A DNA stretch of 64,000 nt, taken from the NCBI GenBank assembly GCA_963736325.1, contig CAVTOG010000002.1, positions 62,001 to 126,000 of the forward strand, read 5' to 3'. The notes below the pieces were generated by a model. It had not been told where the DNA came from and made no database searches. It worked only from the letters and a program-made list of their open reading frames with translations. The translations under genes and the position numbers were made by a program. Of this stretch, positions 8,861 to 17,819 are shown in pieces; position 1 is the stretch's first letter; each line of letters starts with the position of its first letter. Origin of the DNA: Actinoallomurus sp963736325. GTDB taxonomy: Bacteria; Actinomycetota; Actinomycetes; Streptosporangiales; Streptosporangiaceae.

Positions 8861-10153
8861 TCAGGGGTGCCGCAGCAGGTCGTCGATGTCCTTGACCGCC
8901 GCCGCACTGGTGGCGGCCCTGACCACCTGGTCGGTCGCGTCGTGACCGCCGCGTCCCCCCCTGTGCCTCCACGAATCGTGCGCCCTGGCACCCGGTGCCG
9001 ACCGCGCCGGGACGTCCTCCGTCCGCGCCACGGGCGACGAGCCGTAGGACGTGTGGCTGCCGGTCGAGTCACCAGGCTGGGGTACGTAGATGACGGACGG
9101 GGGCCTCGGCTCGGCGGCAGGCCCACGGTTCACGGCCGGTCCTGAGCCGAACTCCATGATCGCGACGAATGTGGCGGCCAGCGCGACCGCCGTGGAACCC
9201 GCCGCGAGCACGTTCACGCCCCGCCAGCGCGCCGCGGAGACCGCCAGCACGTTTCCGCGCGACGGCCGGGCCCGCGGTTCCGGGCTCGCGAGGGGATCTT
9301 CGGGGTCGAGCCGGGCGAGGAGCTCACTCGCGGAGGGCCGGTCGGCCGGGTCCTTGGCGAGCGCCGCCGTCACGAGCGGCAGCAGGGATTCGGGCAGGCC
9401 GTCGAGGTCGGCCTCCTCGTGGACCGTCCTGCGCGCCACCTCGTCGGAGTCGCCGTCGCCGAACGGGTTGCGGCCCGTCCCGGCGTACGCGATGAGCGTG
9501 CCCCAGCCGAAGACGTCCGCGGCCGGTGTCGCGAAGCTCCGGTTGAGCCGCTCGGGCGCGATCCATCCGGGACTGCCCACCACGATGCCGGCCGCCGTGA
9601 CACCACCGGATCCGGGGATCGTCTGGGCGATGCCGAAGTCGATGACCCGGGGGCCGGTGGGCGTCATCATGACGTTGCCCGGCTTCAGGTCACGGTGGAT
9701 CAGCCCGGCCTCGTGGATCGCGGTCAGGGCGCGCACCACGCCAGTGGCCAGCGCATGGAGCTGCTCGGGCTGCAGCGATCCTCCAGACTCGACGATGTCC
9801 TGGAGGGACCGCCCCTCGACGTACTCGCTGATGATGTAGGGAGGCGTCTGGTCGGAGCCGTCGACGAGCAGGCGTGCGGTGCAGTCGGCCGGTACGCGCC
9901 GCGCGCAATCCGCCTCGGCCTTGAACCGCTCCCGCAGCTCCTCCTCGCCGGTCGTCTCTCCCTGGGCGGTCTTCACGGCCACCAGTTCGCCCTGCCGGTC
10001 ACGTGCCAGGAAGACGTCGCCCATTCCGCCGGATCCGAGCCTGCCGAGCAGCCGATGGCCGCCGATCATCGTCGGATCCACGATCTCGAGCGCGTTCACG
10101 CCGGGAGGGAGGATGAAGCCCCGGCCTGCTGCCGATGCCGGAGATTTCGCCAT
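8861..10153 (-). CDS. PknB-type serine/threonine protein kinase
   Basis: A 430-residue kinase. The catalytic domain (about residues 30-280) has the glycine loop LGSGGMGDVFLA, VAVK, the catalytic loop HRDLKPGNV, DFGIA and GSPGWIAPE. A helix near residues 315-335 (VNVLAAGSTAVALAATFVAI) divides the cytoplasmic kinase from a Pro/Ser/His-rich extracellular tail without PASTA repeats. A GAGAGAGG site lies before the ATG. It is divergent from a second kinase at 10352; substrates are unknown. Confidence 0.92.
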   Translation of the reverse strand: MAKSPASAAGRGFILPPGVNALEIVDPTMIGGHRLLGRLGSGGMGDVFLARDRQGELVAVKTAQGETTGEEELRERFKAEADCARRVPADCTARLLVDGSDQTPPYIISEYVEGRSLQDIVESGGSLQPEQLHALATGVVRALTAIHEAGLIHRDLKPGNVMMTPTGPRVIDFGIAQTIPGSGGVTAAGIVVGSPGWIAPERLNRSFATPAADVFGWGTLIAYAGTGRNPFGDGDSDEVARRTVHEEADLDGLPESLLPLVTAALAKDPADRPSASELLARLDPEDPLASPEPRARPSRGNVLAVSAARWRGVNVLAAGSTAVALAATFVAIMEFGSGPAVNRGPAAEPRPPSVIYVPQPGDSTGSHTSYGSSPVARTEDVPARSAPGARAHDSWRHRGGRGGHDATDQVVRAATSAAAVKDIDDLLRHP

Positions 10154-10351
10154 CTATACGCCTCTCTCGACCCCGAAATAACGGATCTTCTTGACATTCC
10201 ATCCTGCAAGCGCCGCCTGAACGGCGCAACCCGGTAGTCAGAAACACTCCTGGTTTCCCTACGGCCACACGGCTCCTGTGCGTCAGCCGCCGCCGACCAT
10301 CCGGTCATCGTCCGGTAAAGGTCCAGGTGTCAGACCGCACCCCGGCCGGGT

Positions 10352-11797
10352 ATGTTGCGCTTCGTGGCCGAGTCCCGCGATCGCTTGCTTGCCGGCCGCT
10401 ACCGGCTGCGCGAGCAGATAGGCCGGGGCGGCATGGGCACGGTCTGGTGGGCGTATGACGAGGCGGAGCGCCGCGAGGTCGCCGTCAAGGAGGTGCACCT
10501 CCCGCAGAGCCTCGATCCGAGCGAGCAGATGAACCTGTTCCGCCGCACCAACCGTGAGGCGATGGCGGCCGGGCGCCTGCGCCATCCCGGCCTCATCGCC
10601 ATGTACGACGTGGTCATCGAGGACTCCCGGCCGTACCTGATCATGGAGTACGTCGCCGCGCGGTCGCTGGAGGACGTCTTCACCGAGGACGGCCCGATCT
10701 CGCCTCCGCGCGTGGCCGAGGTCGGCTGCCAGCTGCTGGCGGCCCTGCGCGCCGCGCACGCCGAGGGCATCGTGCACCGCGACGTCAAGCCGAGCAACGT
10801 CCTGCTGGAGACCTCCGGGCGCGTGGTCCTCACCGACTTCGGCATCGCCACGTACGACGGCGCCACGACGCTGACGAGGACGGGCACGTTCATGGGCTCG
10901 CCCGCGTACGTCGCGCCGGAGGTGGCGACCGGCGAGCGCGCGACGCCCTCGTCGGACCTGTGGTCGCTCGGGGCGACGCTGTACGCCGCCGTCGAGGGCC
11001 GCCCGCCCTACGACTTCGAGACGTCGATGGCGACGCTCAGCGCGCTCGTCACGAGCGAACCCACCCCTCCCGTACGCGCCGGGCCCCTGCGGCCTCTCCT
11101 GGAGGGGCTCCTGGACAAGGAGCCTCTACGGCGGCTGAGCGCTGAGCGCGCCGCCGAGCTCCTGGAGGCCGCCGCAGCGCCACCGCCCGGTCCGCCGCCG
11201 CCGAAGTGGCCTAAGAAGCCGTCACGGGAGTCCGTGAAGCGGTTCGCGGTGCTGCCCGCCATCAGCGCCGGCGTGCTGGCGCTGGCGGTCGCCGCCGGCG
11301 TCGTGGCCGGGGTCAACGGCTGGACCGCCCCGCACACCCGCGCCCCCGCCCCGCCGCCCACGCGTACCGGCGGCACGCCGAGCACCGCGCCGTCCGGCGC
11401 TCCCGAACCGCCCGCGACGATCGCCGGTCGTGCGGGAGGCACGGTGGCGCACCGCGTCGCCCGTGGAGGCGGCACGTGGCCGGTGACGCCGGCGCTGACG
11501 CTGAGCGTCCCCGCGGCCGGAGGCGTCGCAACGGAACGCACGGCCTCCACGCGGCGCCTGACCGTCGTGGTGACCTGCCCGCCGGGGATGGCCGGCCTGA
11601 CCTTCGTCGCGTACGCCGTGGGCCGTCCAGGGAGGCACGTGACGGGCGCGTGCGCCGCGACCGGCGTCACGGCCGCCGGGGCGACGCTGCGCCTGCCCAC
11701 GAGCGTCTCCCTGGCGCGCGTACGGGTGCGGGTGCGCCCCGACGCGGACGCCGGCCCGTTCGAGTGGCGCGCCGGGGTCTACGCCGCCAGGAGCTGA
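10352..11797 (+). CDS. PknB-type serine/threonine protein kinase
   Basis: A 481-residue kinase with IGRGGMGTVWWA, VAVKEV, HRDVKPSNVLL, DFGIATYDG and the activation-loop/APE region TGTFMGSPAYVAPE (kinase domain about residues 15-275). One membrane helix follows (residues about 300-320), then a Thr/Pro-rich linker and an extracellular domain of about 110 residues with two cysteines, resembling a small beta-rich ligand domain. An in-frame GTG at 10364 (VAESRDRLLAGRYRL) is a plausible alternative start. It precedes fumC in the same direction by 57 bp. Confidence 0.92.
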   Translation: MLRFVAESRDRLLAGRYRLREQIGRGGMGTVWWAYDEAERREVAVKEVHLPQSLDPSEQMNLFRRTNREAMAAGRLRHPGLIAMYDVVIEDSRPYLIMEYVAARSLEDVFTEDGPISPPRVAEVGCQLLAALRAAHAEGIVHRDVKPSNVLLETSGRVVLTDFGIATYDGATTLTRTGTFMGSPAYVAPEVATGERATPSSDLWSLGATLYAAVEGRPPYDFETSMATLSALVTSEPTPPVRAGPLRPLLEGLLDKEPLRRLSAERAAELLEAAAAPPPGPPPPKWPKKPSRESVKRFAVLPAISAGVLALAVAAGVVAGVNGWTAPHTRAPAPPPTRTGGTPSTAPSGAPEPPATIAGRAGGTVAHRVARGGGTWPVTPALTLSVPAAGGVATERTASTRRLTVVVTCPPGMAGLTFVAYAVGRPGRHVTGACAATGVTAAGATLRLPTSVSLARVRVRVRPDADAGPFEWRAGVYAARS

Positions 11798-11854
11798 CGG
11801 GCACCCTCTAGAGTCGGAAGCGCGGGTGTCCTCGTGCTTCGCTGGAGGAACGGC

Positions 11855-13255
11855 ATGTCCGAGCAGGAGTTCCGGGTCGAACACGACTCGATGGGTGACG
11901 TCCGGCTTCCCGCGTGGGCGAAGTGGCGGGCGCAGACGCAGCGTGCGGTGGAGAACTTCCCGATCTCCGGGCAGCGGCTCGACCGGGCGCACATCGCGGC
12001 GCTGGGCCACATCAAGGCCGCCGCGGCCCGTGTCAACGCCGAGCTCGGGGTCGTCGACCCGAAGACGGCCGACGCGATCGAGAAGGCCGCCACGGCCGTC
12101 GCCGTCGGCGAGCACGACGACCACTTCCCGGTCGACGTGTTCCAGACCGGCTCCGGCACCTCGTCCAACATGAACGCCAACGAGGTCATCGCCACGCTCG
12201 CGCAGGAGCGGCTCGGCGAGCCGGTTCACCCGAACGACCACGTGAACGCCTCGCAGTCCTCCAACGACGTGTTCCCCTCCTCGATCCACATCGCGGCCAC
12301 CGGCCTCACCGCCGACGGGCTGATCCCGGCGCTCCGGCACCTGGAGTGCGCGCTGAACCGCAAGTCCGCGGAGTTCACGGACGTCGTCAAGGCGGGCCGT
12401 ACGCACCTCATGGACGCCACTCCGGTCACGCTGGGCCAGGAGTTCGGCGGCTACGCCGCGCAGGTGCGGTACGGCGTCGAGCGGCTGAACGCCGCGCTGC
12501 CGCGCCTCGCCGAGCTGCCGCTGGGCGGCACGGCCGTGGGCACCGGCGTCAACGCACCGGCCGGGTTCGCCGGACGTGTCGTGGCCGACCTGAGCCGGAC
12601 GACCGGCCTGCCGCTCACCGAGGCACGCAACCATTTCGAGGCCCAGGGCGCCCGCGACGCCCTCGTCGAGATGAGCGGCGTGCTGCGGACCATCGCGGCC
12701 GGCCTCTTCAAAATCGCCTCCGACCTGCGCTGGATGAACTCCGGGCCGCGCGCGGGCCTGGGCGAGATCCGCCTGCCCGAGCTGCAGCCGGGGTCCTCGA
12801 TCATGCCGGGCAAGGTCAACCCGGTCGTCCCCGAGGCGGTGTGCCAGGTCGCCGCCCAGGTCATCGGGAACGACGCCGCGATCGCCTTCGGCGGCACGGC
12901 GGGCAACTTCGAACTCAACGTGATGATGCCGATGATGGCCCGCAACCTGCTGGAGTCGCTGCGGCTGCTGACGAACGTCGCACGGGTATTCGCCGACACG
13001 TGCGTGGCGGGCATCGAGGCCGACGAGCGCGGCAACCGCGAGAACGCCGAGTCGTCCCCGGCGATCGTCACGCCCCTCACCCCGTACATCGGCTACGAAG
13101 AGGCCGCGGCGGTCGCCAAGCAGGCTCTCGCCGAGCGCCGGACCATCCGCGAGGTCGTCCTCGAACGCGGCCACGTCGAGCGGGGAGCGCTCACGCTCGA
13201 CCAGCTCGACGCGGCCCTCGACGTCCTCGCGATGACCCGGCCCGCCAAGGGCTGA
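11855..13255 (+). CDS. fumC: Class II fumarate hydratase
   Basis: A 466-residue member of the aspartase/fumarase superfamily that interconverts fumarate and malate without a metal cluster. It shows TGSGTSSNMNANEV, VNASQSSNDVFPSSIH, the KAGRTHLMDATPVTLGQE block and the catalytic-serine signature GSSIMPGKVNPVVPE. The ATG at 11855 has GGAGG 7 bases upstream. It ends 5 bp before a convergent gene. It is a second fumarase beside the class I enzyme at 7193; class II is expected to serve when iron is short or oxidative stress is high. Confidence 0.96.
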   Translation: MSEQEFRVEHDSMGDVRLPAWAKWRAQTQRAVENFPISGQRLDRAHIAALGHIKAAAARVNAELGVVDPKTADAIEKAATAVAVGEHDDHFPVDVFQTGSGTSSNMNANEVIATLAQERLGEPVHPNDHVNASQSSNDVFPSSIHIAATGLTADGLIPALRHLECALNRKSAEFTDVVKAGRTHLMDATPVTLGQEFGGYAAQVRYGVERLNAALPRLAELPLGGTAVGTGVNAPAGFAGRVVADLSRTTGLPLTEARNHFEAQGARDALVEMSGVLRTIAAGLFKIASDLRWMNSGPRAGLGEIRLPELQPGSSIMPGKVNPVVPEAVCQVAAQVIGNDAAIAFGGTAGNFELNVMMPMMARNLLESLRLLTNVARVFADTCVAGIEADERGNRENAESSPAIVTPLTPYIGYEEAAAVAKQALAERRTIREVVLERGHVERGALTLDQLDAALDVLAMTRPAKG

Positions 13256-13260
13256 CCGCC

Positions 13261-13479
13261 TCAGCCCGTACGGTGCCGCTTCTTCGCGTGCCCGCCGGCG
13301 TGGTGGCCGTGCTTGACCGGCTTGTGGTGGATGCGGGCGTTGACGAGCCGCTGGGCCGCCGTGCTCGGCGTGGCCGCCTGGATGGGCGCCGCGACCGCCA
13401 GGGCGACCGCGACGCACGCTCCGAGCGTCACGAGCACGGTTTTGGGCATCGTGAACTTACGTGAGGCGCTGTGGGTCAT
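13261..13479 (-). CDS. Small exported basic protein (72 aa)
   Basis: MTHSASRKFTMPKTVLVTLG with a hydrophobic stretch to about residue 28 and an alanine-rich cleavage region (APIQAAT). The mature part is about 45 residues and strongly basic and His-rich (KPVKHGHHAGGHAKKRHRTG). An AAGAG site lies just upstream of 13479. No family is recognised; metal binding or wall association is only a guess from composition. It lies 14 bp downstream of the transglycosylase stop and may share its transcript. Confidence 0.55.
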   Translation of the reverse strand: MTHSASRKFTMPKTVLVTLGACVAVALAVAAPIQAATPSTAAQRLVNARIHHKPVKHGHHAGGHAKKRHRTG

Positions 13480-13493
13480 TTCTCTTCGGACCC

Positions 13494-14432
13494 TCAGTAC
13501 CAGCCGGTGGACTCTGAGTGCTGCCAGGCGCCGCAGGGCGTGCTGTAGCGGCTCTTGATGTAGCCGAGCCCCCACTTGATCTGCGTACGGGCGCTGTTCT
13601 GCCAGTCGGGCCCGGCGCTGGACATCTTCGAGCCCGGAAGCGCCTGCGGGATGCCGTAGGCGCCCGACGGGTTGGCGGCGTGGGTGTTCCAGTGGCTTTC
13701 CTTGTTCCACAGGTTCACCAGGCAGCCGAACTGCGAGCTGGGGCTCCACCCGAAGTCGGGGAGCATGGCGCGCGCGATCTTCTGCGCCTCTCCGGCGGGA
13801 ACCGGGTCGCCCGCGCCCACGGGCTCCTTCGGCTTGGGCTTCGGCGGAGGCGTGCCCTTGGCGAACAGGGTCGGCCGGCTGACCTCATTGCGCGCGGCGC
13901 GCGCGGCGGTCTTCTTCAGCAGCTTCTGCCGCTTGTCCTCGGCGTCCTTGCGCTGCGCGTCGGTCAGCGGCGCGGGGGCCTGGGCGTCGGTCCGCATCTT
14001 CTGCTTCGCGTCCGCGCCCGCGTTGTTCGAGGCTCCGGAGTCACCACCGGTCATGGCGAAGGCGCCGGCGGCGCCGCCACCGACCACGATGGCCACCGCC
14101 GCGATGGCGGCGATCTTGATCCTCTTGGACGAGGGGCGCGGCTTGCGGCGCATGCCCTCGAAGTCCGGCTCCATCCCGGGCGGCATCGCCATCTCCGCGG
14201 GAATCGCGATCCCGTCGGTCCGCGTGTCGGCGACGTCCGAGTGCGGCATCGCCGCCGTCTGCTCGGCCTCGTAGGGATAGATCGGCTCCGGGTTCACCGG
14301 AGAACCCGCGACCTTGACGTCGTCGGCTGAACGCGGATTCCGGCCCATACCCGAATCCCGCGGCGCCCCCTGAGGCGCCGTGCCGTCCTGTCGATCGTCT
14401 CGTCCGGGTGACCCAAATTGGTCTCCGTACAA
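13494..14432 (-). CDS. Secreted or anchored lytic-transglycosylase-like protein
   Basis: A 312-residue protein with a hydrophilic N-terminus of about 90 residues, a membrane helix (IKIAAIAAVAIVVGGGAAGAFA), a charged Lys/Ala-rich linker with a Pro/Lys stretch, and a C-terminal transglycosylase domain. The domain has the catalytic-glutamate motif NLWNKESHWNTHAANPSGAYGIPQ broken as NKESHWN then SGAYGIPQALPGSKM, plus the late GLGYIKSRY block; cysteines CLV and PCGAW may pair. It cleaves or remodels peptidoglycan outside the membrane. The TTG at 14432 is chosen because GGAAGGA lies 5 bases before it; ATGs at 14471 and 14348 are alternatives. Confidence 0.83.
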   Translation of the reverse strand: MYGDQFGSPGRDDRQDGTAPQGAPRDSGMGRNPRSADDVKVAGSPVNPEPIYPYEAEQTAAMPHSDVADTRTDGIAIPAEMAMPPGMEPDFEGMRRKPRPSSKRIKIAAIAAVAIVVGGGAAGAFAMTGGDSGASNNAGADAKQKMRTDAQAPAPLTDAQRKDAEDKRQKLLKKTAARAARNEVSRPTLFAKGTPPPKPKPKEPVGAGDPVPAGEAQKIARAMLPDFGWSPSSQFGCLVNLWNKESHWNTHAANPSGAYGIPQALPGSKMSSAGPDWQNSARTQIKWGLGYIKSRYSTPCGAWQHSESTGWY

Positions 14433-14802
14433 GGCGGTCCTTCCGACGTTCGCGCGCGCATGGGCACGCACGCGAAGTTCTTCACCCCCGGTTCACGGCA
14501 TCCCTCGTCTGAGGCCCCGTCGTGAATTCCTGAGCGGGCAGAGCCATCGGGTCGCGGCGCTAGGGGGGAGGCGCCGGAATCCGGGGGGTGTCCCGCGAGA
14601 GTGCTTACGGCGCCCAACACTGCACGAAGACCGGGGGTACCTCGCAACCGGAATGACATGACTGATCTCACGTCGAACCACGCCACACAGGGCACACGCC
14701 CCCGAATTGCCCCGCAGAGCAGGCTTTTCGCAGTTGCGTGATCGTAACGTGATGTTCATCACAGAGTGACGCCTGCCGCCCGTACGGCTCCATTCCGTGA
14801 CG
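14433..14802. other. Long gene-free leader between PhoH-like gene and transglycosylase
   Basis: About 370 bp with no credible gene. Read on the minus strand it is the upstream region of the transglycosylase. It holds a CRP-like site near its far end and several G-run/C-run elements (for example GTACCCCCGG and CGGGGGTGAAG) that could pair, so a structured 5' leader is possible. I could not match it to a known riboswitch. Confidence 0.4.
14748..14763. promoter_or_regulatory. CRP-like operator upstream of the transglycosylase
   Basis: CGTGATGTTCATCACA fits the GTGA-N6-TCAC core of CRP/FNR-family sites, with a perfect GTGATG/CATCAC inverted repeat. It lies about 315 bp before the transglycosylase start. 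Actinobacterial CRP proteins are known to control rpf-type wall-lytic genes, which fits this target. Confidence 0.5.
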
Positions 14803-14837
14803 AAAAAGGGCTCCTCCGGCCATGGCCGGAGGAGCCC
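14803..14837 (-). terminator. Intrinsic terminator of the PhoH-like gene
   Basis: A perfect 30-base palindrome (14808-14837, arms beginning GGGCTCCTCCGGC) followed on the minus strand by CTTTTTCG. It lies 12 bp after the PhoH-like stop codon. Confidence 0.85.
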
Positions 14838-14848
14838 GTGGACCGTCG

Positions 14849-16156
14849 TCAGACGCCGATGTCACCCAGGGCGTCGGTCACGAGGGCGGCGATCGGAGAC
14901 CGCTCCGAGCGCGTGAGCGTCACGTGCGCGAACAGCGGATGCCCCTTCAGCTTCTCCACGACCGCCACCACGCCGTCGTGACGGCCGACGCGGAGGTTGT
15001 CTCGCTGGGCGATGTCGTGGGTGAGCACGACACGTGAGCCGGATCCGATGCGGGACAGGACCGTGAGCAGCACTCCGCGTTCGAGGGACTGCGCCTCGTC
15101 GACGATGACGAACGAGTCGTGCAGCGAGCGCCCGCGGATGTGGGTCAGCGGCAGCACTTCGAGCATGCCCCGGTCGACGACCTCCTCGATGACGTCCGGC
15201 GTCGTCAGGGCGGACAGGGTGTCGTAGACGGCCTGTCCCCAGGGCGACATCTTCTCGTTCTCGGTGCCGGGCAGGTAGCCGAGCTCCTGGCCGCCGACGG
15301 CGTACAGCGGGCGGAACACCACGACCTTGCGGTGCTGGCGGCGTTCGAGCACGGCCTCCAGGCCCGCGCACAGCGCCAGGGCCGACTTGCCGGTGCCGGC
15401 ACGGCCGCCGAGCGACACGATGCCGACGTCCTCGTCGGTGAGGAGGTCCAGCGCGACCCTCTGCTCCGCCGAACGCCCGTGCAGGCCGAACACGTCGCGG
15501 TCGCCGCGGACGAGCCGCACCGTCTTGTCGGGCATGACGCGCCCCAGGGCGGAACCGCTCGTGGAGATCAGCCGCAACCCGGTGTGGCACGGCAGGTCAC
15601 GTGCCTCCTCGACGTCCAGCCGCCCGGTGTCGTACAGCTCCTCCAGCCGCTCAGGGCCGACCTCGATCTCCGACATCCCGGTGTAGCCGGTCTCGATGAC
15701 CCTCTCGGCGCGGTACTCCTCGGCCCTGAGACCCACCGAGGCGGCCTTGATCCGCAGAGGGAGGTCCTTGGAGACGAGGACGACATCGCCCCCCTCCTCC
15801 GACAGCGATCGCGCCACCGACAGGATGCGGGTGTCGTTGTCGCCGAGCCGGAAGCCTGCGGGCAGCACCGAGGCGTCACTGTGGTTGAGCTCGACGCGGA
15901 CCGTTCCACCCTCGTCACCCACCGAGAGCGGCTCGTCGAGACGGCCGTGCGCCAGCCGCATGTCATCGAGCGTCCGCAGAGCGGCACGGGCGAAGTACCC
16001 CAGCTCGGGGTGATTTCGCTTTGCCTCGAGTTCGGTGATGACGACGATCGGGAGCACGACCTCATGCTCGGCGAATCGGGTCAGCGCACCCGGGTCGGCC
16101 AGCAGGACACTCGTGTCGAGGACGTACGTGCGCCGGGTGGCGGCAGATGTGGCCAC
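14849..16156 (-). CDS. PhoH-like ATPase with N-terminal PIN domain
   Basis: A 435-residue protein. An N-terminal PIN-type RNase domain begins YVLDTSVLLADPGAL and contains VVITELEAKR, DNDTRIL and VLVSKDLPLR (to about residue 150). A C-terminal PhoH ATPase follows with Walker A GGRAGTGKSALAL, Walker B FVIVDEAQSL and the sensor-like SRIGSGSRVVLTHDIAQ. PIN-PhoH fusions are known as RNA helicase/ribonucleases. The GTG at 16156 has AAGGAG upstream and is chosen over the frame start at 16273. A strong terminator follows. Confidence 0.92.
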   Translation of the reverse strand: MATSAATRRTYVLDTSVLLADPGALTRFAEHEVVLPIVVITELEAKRNHPELGYFARAALRTLDDMRLAHGRLDEPLSVGDEGGTVRVELNHSDASVLPAGFRLGDNDTRILSVARSLSEEGGDVVLVSKDLPLRIKAASVGLRAEEYRAERVIETGYTGMSEIEVGPERLEELYDTGRLDVEEARDLPCHTGLRLISTSGSALGRVMPDKTVRLVRGDRDVFGLHGRSAEQRVALDLLTDEDVGIVSLGGRAGTGKSALALCAGLEAVLERRQHRKVVVFRPLYAVGGQELGYLPGTENEKMSPWGQAVYDTLSALTTPDVIEEVVDRGMLEVLPLTHIRGRSLHDSFVIVDEAQSLERGVLLTVLSRIGSGSRVVLTHDIAQRDNLRVGRHDGVVAVVEKLKGHPLFAHVTLTRSERSPIAALVTDALGDIGV

Positions 16157-16252
16157 TCGTTCTCCTTCGGGCGCTCGCCCAGGCGAACCACCTGGGAAAG
16201 CGTCCTTTCCTCGGGGGGACCTGATTCCGACGCTAGGCCCGTCCGCCCCCCG

Positions 16253-16307
16253 AAAAAAGACACGCGCCAACAAGTAACCCTGAAGTAACAGGGCATTTGC
16301 CGGCGCG
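16253..16307 (-). terminator. Composite terminator after the isoprenyl transferase
   Basis: On the minus strand an outer CGCGCC/GGCGCG stem encloses an inner CCCTG/CAGGG hairpin and is followed by GTCTTTTTTC. It lies just downstream of the isoprenyl transferase stop. Confidence 0.55.
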
Positions 16308-16318
16308 TTCGAGGGTGT

Positions 16319-17080
16319 TCAGCTGCCGTAGCGACGATGGCGTGCGGCGTACGAGCGGATCGCCCGCAGGAGATCGACCTTGCGGAAGTCAGGCCAGTAG
16401 GCCTCGCAGAAGTAGAACTCCGAGTGGGCGCTCTGCCAGAGCATGAAGCCGGAAAGCCGTTGCTCTCCCGATGTCCGGATGACGAGATCCGGGTCAGGCT
16501 GGCCGCGCGTGTAGAGGTGCTCGGCAATGTGCTCGACGTCGAGGACCTCAGCGAGCTCCTCGATGCTGGTGCCTCTGCTGGCCTGCTCATACAGCAGAGA
16601 ACGCACCGCATCAGCGATCTCACGTCTACCTCCATACCCAACGGCGACGTTCACAATCAGCCCAGGAGCGTCCGATGTGGTCTCTCCTGCGTGCTTCAGT
16701 ACACGTGCCGTCTTGTCGGGCAGAAGGTCGAGGGCTCCGACGGGCTTGACGTGCCACCCCTCGGCCGCGAGGTCCTCCACGGTCTTCTCGATGATGGTCA
16801 GCAGCGGCTCCAGCTCTTCGGCGGGCCGCGTGAGGTTGTCGGTCGACAGCAGCCACAGCGTGACGACCTCGACACCGGTCTCCTGGGACCAGTGGAGCAT
16901 CTCGGAGATCTTGTCGGCGCCGCGCTGATGGCCGGTGCTGATGTCGGCGATGCCCATCGAGCGGGCCCAGCGCCGGTTGCCGTCGAGAATGACGCCGATG
17001 TGGCGCGGAATCGCCTCGGAACTCAGTCGTGCCTCAAGCCGTCGTTCGTACAGCTTGTAGACCAGGTCCCGCAATCCCAT
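16319..17080 (-). CDS. cis-Isoprenyl diphosphate synthase (UppS/Z-FPP synthase family)
   Basis: A 253-residue cis-prenyltransferase that condenses isopentenyl diphosphate to make Z-polyprenyl or short Z-prenyl diphosphates for wall carrier lipids. Signatures are GVILDGNRRWAR with the Mg-binding Asp, HQRGADK, LWLLSTDNLTRP, and the C-terminal RTSGEQRLSGFMLWQ with FYFCEAYWPDF. It fits the shorter actinobacterial paralogue as well as the main UppS, so chain length is not assigned. The ATG at 17080 is 19 bp after the stop of the upstream unknown gene, suggesting an operon. Confidence 0.93.
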   Translation of the reverse strand: MGLRDLVYKLYERRLEARLSSEAIPRHIGVILDGNRRWARSMGIADISTGHQRGADKISEMLHWSQETGVEVVTLWLLSTDNLTRPAEELEPLLTIIEKTVEDLAAEGWHVKPVGALDLLPDKTARVLKHAGETTSDAPGLIVNVAVGYGGRREIADAVRSLLYEQASRGTSIEELAEVLDVEHIAEHLYTRGQPDPDLVIRTSGEQRLSGFMLWQSAHSEFYFCEAYWPDFRKVDLLRAIRSYAARHRRYGS

Positions 17081-17099
17081 ATGCCGCACCTTCTCCTTT

Positions 17100-17705
17100 T
17101 CACGTCGTACGATCACCTGCGATTATCGCCCGTGAGGACGAATGCGGGGCGCTTACGGATGAACTCACGACAACGTCTCGGTAGTCGGCGCCCGCCTGAC
17201 GGGCCTCACTGACCAGCGTGGCGAGGAACCCGGCGAGTTCGGCCGAGGTGAGCTCGGCGCGTACGCCGTGGCCTCCGGCGCCCCAGGCCTCCACCACGGC
17301 CCGGCGGGCGAGCCGCCATTCGCCGCGGTGCGCGCCGCGCCCGCGTAGCCACGTGGAGGACGTGCGCAACGTGCAGCGAAGCTCTCCGTCGCTCGCCGGA
17401 TCGCCGCGGTCGCGGTGGCGGAAGGCGAACAGCTCGGGCTCGCGGGTCTCCTGGCGGGGCGGGTCGGGGAATCGGTCGTCGCCGTCGGGCCAGGCGCGTG
17501 CCTGCGGGGAGCCATCGGCGCGCGCGTCGTCGAGCCGCCGGGCCAGGATGGCCAGGAAGTAACCGCAGCGTTCCCCCACGGCCCCGAAAGCCTCACCGTC
17601 GAGCGCGAGCCGGAGCGTGACCTCGTACGGCGTGCCGTCGCGGTCGCGCGACGGGACCGGAATGACGTCGAGCCGCGAACCGTCGGCGCAGCGCAGTTCG
17701 CCCAC
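17100..17705 (-). CDS. Conserved-looking protein of unknown function upstream of the isoprenyl transferase
   Basis: A 201-residue soluble protein, starting MGELRCADGSRLDVIPVPSR. It has no signal peptide or membrane helix. Notable stretches are TLRLALDGEAFGAVGERCGYFLAIL in pieces (GEAFGAVGERCGYF), ELRCTLRTSSTWLRG and AELTSAELAGFLATLVSEAR, a helical end with the look of a folded domain. I do not recognise the family. Its frame is preferred over the overlapping 17165-17707 frame because its composition is protein-like. It probably shares a transcript with the isoprenyl transferase. Confidence 0.6.
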   Translation of the reverse strand: MGELRCADGSRLDVIPVPSRDRDGTPYEVTLRLALDGEAFGAVGERCGYFLAILARRLDDARADGSPQARAWPDGDDRFPDPPRQETREPELFAFRHRDRGDPASDGELRCTLRTSSTWLRGRGAHRGEWRLARRAVVEAWGAGGHGVRAELTSAELAGFLATLVSEARQAGADYRDVVVSSSVSAPHSSSRAIIAGDRTT

Positions 17706-17781
17706 ACCGTCAGGTTAGGGCGGCGGCCCTGTCGTTTCGAGGGCCCTTTGGATCCTTGACTCGACGCTGACCTGCGAATCC

Positions 17782-17812
17782 GCGCACCCCGGCCGTACGG
17801 GCCGAGGTGCGC
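17782..17812 (-). terminator. Stem-loop after pckA, possible terminator
   Basis: GCGCACC and GGTGCGC form the base of an imperfect hairpin around GGCCGTACGGGCC, 8 bp beyond the pckA stop on the minus strand. No T-run follows, so the role is uncertain. Confidence 0.4.
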
Positions 17813-17819
17813 GCTCCGG

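Noticed and set aside
14433..14640. c-di-AMP (ydaO-type) riboswitch upstream of the transglycosylase
   Set aside because: GAGGGA and GGGGGTGAAG look similar to parts of the motif, but the conserved CAGCTAACC core and the CCGAAyCCG segment are absent.
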